6,278 nt of DNA from Rubrivivax sp. (GTDB lineage: Bacteria; Pseudomonadota; Gammaproteobacteria; Burkholderiales; Burkholderiaceae_C): contig JAIXSD010000677.1 in the NCBI GenBank assembly GCA_027484885.1, positions 1-6,278 of the forward strand, read 5' to 3'. The first letter of the stretch is position 1. The number at the start of each line of letters is the position of its first letter. Position numbers and translations under genes: made by a program. Below, piece by piece: positions 1-5,439 of the stretch. Below the pieces are notes generated by a model. The model was given only the letters and a program-made list of their open reading frames with translations, was not told the origin of the DNA and ran no database searches.

Positions 1-18
1 CGCTTGCTCTGGCAAGCG
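1..18 (+). other. Perfect 7-bp hairpin with 4-nt loop
   Basis: CGCTTGC (1-7) is exactly complementary to GCAAGCG (12-18), leaving the loop TCTG. No T-run follows, so it is not a standard intrinsic terminator. It could be the last stem of a structured leader or of an element that begins before the window. Confidence 0.5.
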
Positions 19-60
19 GCTTGTGAACACGACCGCCCACGGGGTGTTGGACGGAACTGA

Positions 61-84
61 GGCCTGCGCCGTTGGCGCCAGGCC
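61..84 (+). other. 10-bp GC-rich hairpin with a bulged C
   Basis: GGCCTG (61-66) pairs with CAGGCC (79-84), and CGCC (67-70) pairs with GGCG (74-77). The loop is GTT (71-73) and C78 is bulged. This is the strongest stem in the leader, and it lies about 45 nt before the receptor start codon. No U-tract follows, so a terminator role is unlikely. A structural or regulatory role in the mRNA leader is possible but unproven in a GC-rich genome. Confidence 0.5.
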
Positions 85-128
85 GCGGTTTCCTGCCATG
101 CGGGCGGTCGAACCGACGAAGTTTGATC

Positions 129-2189
129 ATGAAGAAACTGCAAGGCCGCCCCGGGGCGCGCCCTCTTTCCCTGCTCGGCGCCGCCGCGCTGGCCAGCTGC
201 ACGGCCTGGGCCCAAACCGCGCCTGCGGGCGCGCCCGAACCACGCCTGAGCCTCCAGTCCCTGGACACCGTGGTGCTGACCGGCAGCCGCGTGCCGACCC
301 GCCTGGATGCCACGCCGCAACGCATCGAGCTGATCAGCGCCGAGGACATCGAGCGCACGCCCTCGCGGGAGCTGGTCGACGTCTTGAAGAAGAACGCGAG
401 CGTCGATGTGATCCAGTACCCGGGCAATCTGTCCGGCATCGGCATGCGCGGCTTTCGCCCCGAGTTCTCGGGCATCAACAAGCGCAGCCTGCTGCTGGTC
501 GACGGCCGCCCGGCCATGAGCACCAATCTGAGCCTGGTCAATATGGACCAGGTCGAACGCATCGAGGTTCTGAAGGGCCCGGCTTCCGCGCTGTATGGCG
601 CCCAGGCCATGGGTGGCGTGGTCAATCTGATCAGCCGCGAGAGCCGCGGCGAAGTCGGCGGCATGGCTCGCCTGGCCCTGGGTTCCGATGGTTTGCGGGA
701 AGTGCGCGGCCGCGTCGGCGGCAAGCTGGCCGAGACGCTGGATTTCGACTACGCCGGCTCCTGGTTCGGCCAGGATGACTTCCGCATGGGCGACGGCCAG
801 CTGCGCCCCAACACCGCCTACAGCCAGCACAACCATGCGCTGCGCGCCGGCCTGGACCTGGCCGCGGACTGGCGGCTGGCGACGCGCGCCGAGCGCTACC
901 GCGGCCGTGACATCGCCACCCCCGGCGATCTTGCCTACGGCCTGACGCAGCAGAGCAACAAGGACATGGACCGCGACGGCCTGGACCTGCGCCTGAGCGG
1001 CCGGGTGGGCGCCCACCAGCTGCTGCTGACCGGCTTCAGCGGCAGCCAGTGGTACCAGACGCGCACCCGCACATCGAGCACGCCGGCGCATCAGCCCTGG
1101 CTGCCCTTCCTGAGTTTTGCCGAGGACCTGCGCTGGCGCGGCGCCCAGCTGCAGGACAGCTGGAGCTGGGCGCCGGACCGGCAGCTGCTGCTCGGTGTCG
1201 ACTGGGAGCGAGCCGAATCCAGCAGCCTCAGCTACGAGCCCGACGGACGGCGCAAGGGCCCGTTTTCCGCCGACAACCGGCGCCACAGCCTCGGCGTCTA
1301 CCTGCAGAACAGCTGGCAGCTCAAGGCCAGCGGCACCGTTCTGAACCTGGGCTGGCGGCACGACCGCATCACGGTCGAGACCCTGGACACGCCGTTCAAG
1401 ACCGGCTTCACGCCGAATCGGGCGCGCTTCCAGACCAGCAACCCCAGCCTCGGCCTGCGGCAGGCGCTGAGCTCGGAACTGCAGCTGCATGCCACGCTGG
1501 GCCAGAGTTTTGTCTCGCCCTCGGCTTCCGAGCTGACCGGTGCGGCAGTGACATCGTTCAAGGACAGGGTTGAGATCACCCGCGGCAACGCCGAACTGCG
1601 GCCCGAGTCCAGCCGCAGCTGGGATCTGGGCCTGAGCTGGAGCCGGGGCGGGGCGGCCTTGTCCGCGACCGTGTTCGACACCCGGGTGCGCGACAAGATC
1701 GCGCGCGACAGCGGCAGCCGGCAGGATGCCCAGACCCTGGTCTTCAGCTACGTCAATATGGCGCGCGCTCGCATGCAGGGCCTGGAGCTCGAAGCCAGCT
1801 GGCGTCTCGCTCCCGCCCTGCAGCTCTCAGCCGCCGGCACCCAGTACCTGAAAGCCCGGCAGCAGCAGGGCAGTGACTGGGAAAGCATCAACAACGTGCC
1901 CCGGCGCACGCTCAGGCTGGCGGCCGATCTGCGCTGGCAGGCCTGGAGCGGGCGCCTGGGCCTGCGCCATGTCGGCGTCAGCCATGACCAGGACTGGGTC
2001 AGCGGCAGCGGACGCCAGGTCAGCTACCCGGCCTTCAGCGTGGCCGATCTCTCGGCGCGCTGGCAGCTGCGGCCCGAGCAGGAGCTGAGCCTAGCCGTGG
2101 ACAACCTCTTCGACCGCTTCTACGCCGAGAAATTCGGCTTCCCGCAGCCCGGTCGCAACTTCAAGCTGAGCTATCGCCATGACTTCTGA
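129..2189 (+). CDS. TonB-dependent outer-membrane receptor (BtuB/CirA-like)
   Basis: This 686-residue protein has the architecture of a TonB-dependent transporter, which moves a metal chelate across the outer membrane using energy from TonB-ExbB-ExbD. Residues 1-28 form a signal peptide (basic MKK start, hydrophobic core, AWA before Q29). A TonB-box-like DTVVLTG lies at 46-52. The plug domain spans about 55-170 and includes the hallmark RIEVLKGPASALYGAQAMGG at 144-163. The rest is a 22-strand-type barrel, with a late VDNLFDRFY motif and the terminal phenylalanine typical of BAM substrates. The ATG at 129 is preferred over an in-frame TTG at 72 because only it puts the signal peptide at the N-terminus, with GAAG 7 nt upstream. 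The gene heads an overlapping operon with an ABC importer of the BtuFCD/FecBCD type. By context the substrate is a corrinoid, ferric siderophore or haem; I cannot tell which. The family call is secure and the substrate is open. Confidence 0.95.
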   Translation: MKKLQGRPGARPLSLLGAAALASCTAWAQTAPAGAPEPRLSLQSLDTVVLTGSRVPTRLDATPQRIELISAEDIERTPSRELVDVLKKNASVDVIQYPGNLSGIGMRGFRPEFSGINKRSLLLVDGRPAMSTNLSLVNMDQVERIEVLKGPASALYGAQAMGGVVNLISRESRGEVGGMARLALGSDGLREVRGRVGGKLAETLDFDYAGSWFGQDDFRMGDGQLRPNTAYSQHNHALRAGLDLAADWRLATRAERYRGRDIATPGDLAYGLTQQSNKDMDRDGLDLRLSGRVGAHQLLLTGFSGSQWYQTRTRTSSTPAHQPWLPFLSFAEDLRWRGAQLQDSWSWAPDRQLLLGVDWERAESSSLSYEPDGRRKGPFSADNRRHSLGVYLQNSWQLKASGTVLNLGWRHDRITVETLDTPFKTGFTPNRARFQTSNPSLGLRQALSSELQLHATLGQSFVSPSASELTGAAVTSFKDRVEITRGNAELRPESSRSWDLGLSWSRGGAALSATVFDTRVRDKIARDSGSRQDAQTLVFSYVNMARARMQGLELEASWRLAPALQLSAAGTQYLKARQQQGSDWESINNVPRRTLRLAADLRWQAWSGRLGLRHVGVSHDQDWVSGSGRQVSYPAFSVADLSARWQLRPEQELSLAVDNLFDRFYAEKFGFPQPGRNFKLSYRHDF

Positions 2190-2775
2190 ACATGCAGTGC
2201 AAGCGCTCAACCCGGCTTCTGCGGGCGCGCGCCAGATCATCGAAGAGCGCGGCCTCGGTCGCATCGAGCGCTGGGCCCTGCCCACCGACGAGAACACGCT
2301 GTGGATGCTCTTGCTCGATGTCTTCGAAGGCCATTGGCGCGACATCCGCTTCGGCACCATGGTGCCGGGCGGGGTGTGGGAGATACGCGCGCCGAATGCG
2401 CCGACGCGGATCAGCCTCAACGATGGCTATCTGACGGTGGATTTCGGCCCCTGGCACTTCCACCTCTGCATCGGCCACTACAGCGGCTGCGAGCCGGCGC
2501 TGGCGGCGGAGCGCCGCACCGGGCGTGCCGAGCTCTACCGCATGCTGGACCGCGAGGACGCGCCGCGCAGCTGGGGCTTGCGCCTGTTCAACGGCCTGGG
2601 CCAGCAGCAGCTGACGGTGTTCCTGCCCAATCCCTTCCTGACCGAGGCAGGGCAGCGGGCCGAGCGCGCCGACTGGACCCGGCTGGCGGCCTGGGAGCGG
2701 CTGCGCCAGGACTATCTCGGTCTAGGGCCGGATGCGCTGGACCGCAGCGGCAGGGGCTTTGTATGCGGCGGCTGA
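2179..2775 (+). CDS. Conserved-looking cytoplasmic protein of unknown function with His/Cys motif
   Basis: I do not recognise this 198-residue protein with confidence. It starts at ATG 2179, 11 nt inside the receptor gene, and ends 13 nt inside the binding-protein gene, so it is translated as part of the operon. There is no good Shine-Dalgarno, which fits translational coupling to the receptor. No signal peptide or membrane segment is visible, implying a cytoplasmic location. The central part is rich in Trp, His and Gly: GHWRDIRFG at 51-59, then WHFHLCIGHYSGC at 92-104, which places H93, H95, C97, H100 and C104 close together. That cluster could bind a metal or cofactor, but this is inference from spacing only. 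Codon use matches the neighbours, and the overlaps on both sides argue that it is a real gene. Its place between receptor and binding protein suggests a job linked to the imported ligand, such as handling, releasing or sensing it. Confidence 0.85.
   Translation: MTSEHAVQALNPASAGARQIIEERGLGRIERWALPTDENTLWMLLLDVFEGHWRDIRFGTMVPGGVWEIRAPNAPTRISLNDGYLTVDFGPWHFHLCIGHYSGCEPALAAERRTGRAELYRMLDREDAPRSWGLRLFNGLGQQQLTVFLPNPFLTEAGQRAERADWTRLAAWERLRQDYLGLGPDALDRSGRGFVCGG
2752..2756 (+). promoter_or_regulatory. Shine-Dalgarno that fixes the binding-protein start
   Basis: AGGGG lies 6 nt before the ATG at 2763, inside the end of the preceding gene. The reading frame is open far upstream, so this site, together with the signal peptide that begins there, decides the start of the binding protein. 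Confidence 0.7.
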
Positions 2776-3590
2776 TCGTGGCCGCCTGCTGGGCCTTGAT
2801 GCAGGCCCAGACCCAGGCCCAGGCAGCCCCGCAGCGCATCGTGTCCCTGAATCTGTGCACCGACCAGATCCTGCTGCAGCTGGTTGCGCCGGCGCGTATC
2901 GCGGCGCTCAGCTGGCTCAGCGCCAACCCGGAGAGCGCGGCCCTGCATCGCCAGGCCAGCCCGCTGCGCCGGGTGCGCGGCCATGCCGAGGAGGTGCTGG
3001 CCTTGCGGCCCGATCTGGTGCTGGTGGGGACGGCCACCACCCGCTTCACCGCGCGCCTGCTGCGGGAGTTCGGCGTGCCGGTGCTGGCGCTGCCCGGGGT
3101 GGACAGCTTTGCCGAAGTCCAGGCGCAGATACGCACGGTGGCCGAGGCGGTGGGCGAGGTGGCGGCCGGTGAGTCCCTGGTGGCGGGCTTGCGGGCGCGC
3201 CAGGCCGAGCTGCTGGCGCAGCAGGCGGGCCGCGCGCGCGGCGTGGCCACCCAGTATCTGGCGGGCGGCCGCAGCGCCGGTGCCGGCACGATCTACGAAG
3301 ACATCTTCGCGGCCGCGGGCTACGCCAACGGCGCGACACGCGCCGGGGTGCAGCGTTATGGACCCCTGCCGCTGGAGCGCCTGCTGATGGAGCGGCCCGA
3401 TGTCCTGGTCACCAGCGACTACCGCCGCCGCGCACCGACGCTGGGCAACCGACTGCTCAGCCACCCGGCGCTGGCCGGCCTGGGTGCACGCGAGTTCGTC
3501 ATGCCGGCGCGCATGACGGTCTGCGGCGGGCCCTGGAACCTGGAGGCGGCGGCTCTGCTGGCGGCTTCGTCGTCCGGGAGTCCGCCATGA
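2763..3590 (+). CDS. BtuF-like periplasmic substrate-binding protein of an ABC importer
   Basis: This 275-residue protein belongs to the helical-backbone metal-receptor class (COG0614; BtuF/FecB/FhuD fold), which captures vitamin B12 or metal chelates in the periplasm and delivers them to a BtuC/FecCD permease. Residues 1-21 look like a short signal peptide (MRRLIVAACWALM, then a Q/A-rich stretch ending AQA before A22). The mature part opens with RIVSLNLCTDQ (25-35), the usual first strand and loop of this fold. Next come LALRPDLVLVG near residues 80-90, a long connecting helix, YGPLPLERLLMERPDVLVTSDYRR in the second lobe, and CGGPWNLEAA at 254-263. Length is normal for BtuF-like proteins. 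The frame is open far upstream, but ATG 2763 has a good ribosome site and places the signal peptide correctly. The stop overlaps the permease start as ATGA. The fold call is firm. Cobalamin or another corrinoid is plausible; ferric siderophore or haem remains possible. Confidence 0.93.
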   Translation: MRRLIVAACWALMQAQTQAQAAPQRIVSLNLCTDQILLQLVAPARIAALSWLSANPESAALHRQASPLRRVRGHAEEVLALRPDLVLVGTATTRFTARLLREFGVPVLALPGVDSFAEVQAQIRTVAEAVGEVAAGESLVAGLRARQAELLAQQAGRARGVATQYLAGGRSAGAGTIYEDIFAAAGYANGATRAGVQRYGPLPLERLLMERPDVLVTSDYRRRAPTLGNRLLSHPALAGLGAREFVMPARMTVCGGPWNLEAAALLAASSSGSPP

Positions 3591-4606
3591 CGGCCCTGCG
3601 CGCAGGCAGGATGGACGCCCGCGGCCTGGTCTTGTGGCTGCTGCTTCCGGCCTGCTTGCTGGGCCTGGCCGTGGCCTCGCTGGCGATCGGCTATGTCGAC
3701 ATGCCGCTGCTGCGCTTGCTGCAAGGCAGTTGGGCGGGTGAGCTGCTGCCCTCGCGCATCCTGCTCGATCTTCGCCTGCCGCGCACCGCGCTGTGCCTGC
3801 TGGTCGGCGCAGCCCTGGGTCTGGCCGGCGCGGCCATGCAGGGCTTGCTGCGCAATCCTCTGGCCGAGCCAGGCTTGCTGGGTGTCTCCAGCGGGGCCGC
3901 CCTGGGTGCGGTGCTGGCGCTGTACACCGGCTTTGCCGACGCCTTCGCGCTGGCCCTGCCTATGGCCGGCCTGGCCGGCACGGCCCTGGCTCTGGCCATC
4001 GTGTTCTTTCTGGCCGGGCGGCACACCAGCAGCAGCACCTTGATCCTGGCCGGCGTGGCCGTGGCTTCCCTGTTCGGCGCCTTGATCGCCCTGGTGCTGA
4101 ACTGGGCCAAGTCGCCGACGGCGGTCAGCGAGATCGTGTTCTGGATGATGGGTTCGCTGGCCGATCGCAGCAGCCGCGAGCTCGCCCTGGTGCTGCCCTT
4201 CATGCTCGTCGGGGCGCTGCTGCTGTGGCGCAGCCGGCGCGGCCTGGCGGCCCTGAGCCTGGGCGAGGAGACCGCGCACAGCCTCGGCGTCAGCCTGCCG
4301 CGCCTGCGCAGCTTGGTCTTGCTGGGCACGGCCTGCTGTGTGGGGGCGGCCGTGTCGGTGGCCGGCTCGATCGGCTTCATCGGCCTGGTGGCACCGCATC
4401 TGATGCGGCCCCTGGTGCGCGGCGATGCGGCGCGTCTGCTGCCGGCCTCGGCCCTGGCCGGCGCGCTGCTGCTGACCCTGGCCGATCTGGGTGTGCGCCT
4501 GCTGCACACGCAGACGGCCGAGCTCAAGCTGGGCGTGCTGACCTCTCTGGTCGGAGCGCCGTTCTTTTTGCTGCTGATCCTGCGCAGCCGGAGTCAGATG
4601 TCATGA
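3587..4606 (+). CDS. FecCD/BtuC-type ABC importer permease
   Basis: This 339-residue, strongly hydrophobic protein is the transmembrane subunit of a type II ABC importer for metal chelates (FecCD family, COG0609) and works as a homodimer in the inner membrane. Family hallmarks are present in order: a first membrane helix at about 14-36; RLPRT at 63-67; GLAGAAMQGLLRNPLAEPGLLGVSSGAALGAV at about 78-109; a central FWMMGSLADRS segment; the cytoplasmic coupling region followed by GSIGFIGLVAPHLMRPLVRGD at 260-280; and the C-terminal GVLTSLVGAPFFLLLI at 316-331. Length and the number of hydrophobic segments (about nine or ten) fit the family. ATG 3587 overlaps the binding-protein stop by four bases and has GGGAG at 3576-3580, 6 nt upstream. 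An internal ATG at 3611 is a weaker alternative. The stop overlaps the ATPase start in another ATGA. Substrate follows the binding protein and is not fixed by the permease sequence. Confidence 0.95.
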   Translation: MTALRAGRMDARGLVLWLLLPACLLGLAVASLAIGYVDMPLLRLLQGSWAGELLPSRILLDLRLPRTALCLLVGAALGLAGAAMQGLLRNPLAEPGLLGVSSGAALGAVLALYTGFADAFALALPMAGLAGTALALAIVFFLAGRHTSSSTLILAGVAVASLFGALIALVLNWAKSPTAVSEIVFWMMGSLADRSSRELALVLPFMLVGALLLWRSRRGLAALSLGEETAHSLGVSLPRLRSLVLLGTACCVGAAVSVAGSIGFIGLVAPHLMRPLVRGDAARLLPASALAGALLLTLADLGVRLLHTQTAELKLGVLTSLVGAPFFLLLILRSRSQMS

Positions 4607-5379
4607 AGCCCGAAGCTCTTATGAATGTGCGCGGCCTCGGCCTGGACGTGGGTGGGCGCAGCCTGCTCCAGGGCCTGGACCTGCAGCTGCGGGCCGGCGA
4701 GCTGCTGGGCATCCTCGGCCCCAATGGCGCCGGCAAGACCAGCTTGCTGCGCTGCCTGATCGGCGTCAGCCGGCCGCAGCGGGGCCAGGTCTTGCTTCAA
4801 GGCCGGGAGCTGGCCGGCTGGCCGCCGCAGGCGCGCGCCCGGCGCATGGCCTATCTGGCCCAGGGCCATGTGGTGCACTGGCCCCTGCCGGTGCGCGAGG
4901 TGGTGGCGCTGGGCCGCCTGCCCCATGGCGACGGGCAGCGCGACAGCGGCCGCGCTGCCGTGCAGCGGGCGCTGGAGCAGCTGGACCTGCTCGGTCTGGC
5001 CGGGGCGCAGGCCCAGCATCTCTCCGGCGGCGAGCGGGCGCGGGTCATGCTCGCCCGGGCCCTGGCGACCGAGCCTGAGCTCTTGCTGGCCGACGAGCCT
5101 CTGGCCGCGCTGGACCCCGCCCAGCAGCTGCACATCATGGCCTTGCTGCGTGCCCAGGCCGGTGCCGGCCGGGCGGTCGCCCTGGTCTTGCATGACCTCG
5201 GCCTGGCTGCTCGCTTTTGCACCCGGGTGCTGGTGCTGCACCAGGGCCAGTTGCTGGCCGATGGGCCGCCGGGCGAGGTGCTGGATGCCGATCTGCTGGC
5301 ACGCAGCTATGGCGTGCAGGCCCTGGACCTGCAGCACGAGGGCGAGCGCTGCCTGCTGCCCTGGCGCCTGGCTGCCTGA
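4603..5379 (+). CDS. ABC importer ATP-binding subunit (BtuD/FecE type)
   Basis: This 258-residue protein is the nucleotide-binding subunit that powers the adjacent permease from the cytoplasmic face (COG1120 type). All catalytic elements are intact: Walker A GPNGAGKT at 39-46, Q-loop Q87, signature LSGGE at 140-144, Walker B LLLADE at 160-165, D-loop ALDP at 169-172 and switch histidine H197. Length is usual for BtuD/FecE. ATG 4603 overlaps the permease stop by four bases and has GGAG at 4590-4593, 9 nt upstream. ATG 4621 would remove six residues and is a possible alternative. The reading frame stays open back to 3793 as a shadow of the permease gene, but the family N-terminus and operon geometry support the start at 4603. 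The gene closes the overlapping five-gene unit; no hairpin-plus-T-run terminator is visible after it. Confidence 0.95.
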   Translation: MKPEALMNVRGLGLDVGGRSLLQGLDLQLRAGELLGILGPNGAGKTSLLRCLIGVSRPQRGQVLLQGRELAGWPPQARARRMAYLAQGHVVHWPLPVREVVALGRLPHGDGQRDSGRAAVQRALEQLDLLGLAGAQAQHLSGGERARVMLARALATEPELLLADEPLAALDPAQQLHIMALLRAQAGAGRAVALVLHDLGLAARFCTRVLVLHQGQLLADGPPGEVLDADLLARSYGVQALDLQHEGERCLLPWRLAA

Positions 5380-5394
5380 GCTTTTGTGAGCGAG

Positions 5395-5439
5395 CCCTCT
5401 TCTCTTTCTATTTCTTTTCCCTCCTTCCTATCCGTTCTC
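5395..5439 (+). promoter_or_regulatory. Pyrimidine tract directly upstream of the second receptor start
   Basis: Of these 45 bases, 42 are C or T; the only purines are A5410, A5430 and G5434. The tract ends directly at the ATG at 5440 and replaces any purine-rich Shine-Dalgarno. It contrasts sharply with the GC-rich surroundings. Such a U/C-rich leader could recruit ribosomal protein S1, bind an RNA regulator, or lie just after a promoter. The sequence shows only the composition; the role is inference. Confidence 0.5.

Larger units (their letters stand above)
1..128 (+). other. Structured non-coding leader of the uptake operon
   Basis: This stretch precedes the first receptor gene and shows no convincing coding sequence on either strand. 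It contains several short inverted repeats: 1-7 with 12-18, 61-70 with 74-84 (one bulged base), 92-96 with 100-104, and 105-108 with 112-115. I searched by eye for the conserved cobalamin-riboswitch blocks, a Fur box and -35/-10 hexamers and found no convincing match, so the promoter and any complete riboswitch probably lie upstream of the window. The segment may be the distal part of a 5' untranslated region. A weak Shine-Dalgarno (GAAG, 118-121) sits 7 nt before the ATG at 129. Confidence 0.45.

Noticed and set aside
101..118. tRNA T-arm-like GGTCGAACC
   Set aside because: No acceptor, D or anticodon arms can be built around it; it is a short 4-bp hairpin.
1..128. Cobalamin riboswitch core in the leader
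   Set aside because: I could not find the conserved aptamer blocks; only generic hairpins are present, so I do not call it.
23..778. Plus-strand open frame beginning in the leader
   Set aside because: Arg/Pro/Gly-rich shadow of the first receptor gene without any domain.
2301..2762. Upstream in-frame extension of the binding protein
   Set aside because: It is Arg/Pro/Ala-rich low-complexity translation overlapping the real 2179-2775 gene, and it would bury the signal peptide.
2763..2789. Possible lipobox VAAC at residues 6-9 of the binding protein
   Set aside because: Too few residues precede it to form a functional signal peptide; cleavage after AQA at residue 21 is more plausible.
2799..2827. 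Imperfect repeat CAGGCCCAGAC/CCAGGCCCAG in the binding-protein signal peptide
   Set aside because: It merely encodes the QAQTQAQA stretch before the cleavage site; too short to be a meaningful repeat element.
3419..4507. Long minus-strand open frame (362 codons) opposite the permease, Gln/Ala/Gly-rich
   Set aside because: Its composition is the complement of CTG/GCC-rich membrane-protein codons; it has no domain features, and the permease on the plus strand explains the DNA.
3793..4602. Plus-strand open frame upstream of and continuous with the ATPase
   Set aside because: It is an alternate-frame shadow of the permease gene; the ATPase family N-terminus begins at ATG 4603.
5380..5439. Intrinsic terminator between ATPase and second receptor
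   Set aside because: The T-rich tract has no stable GC-rich stem before it.
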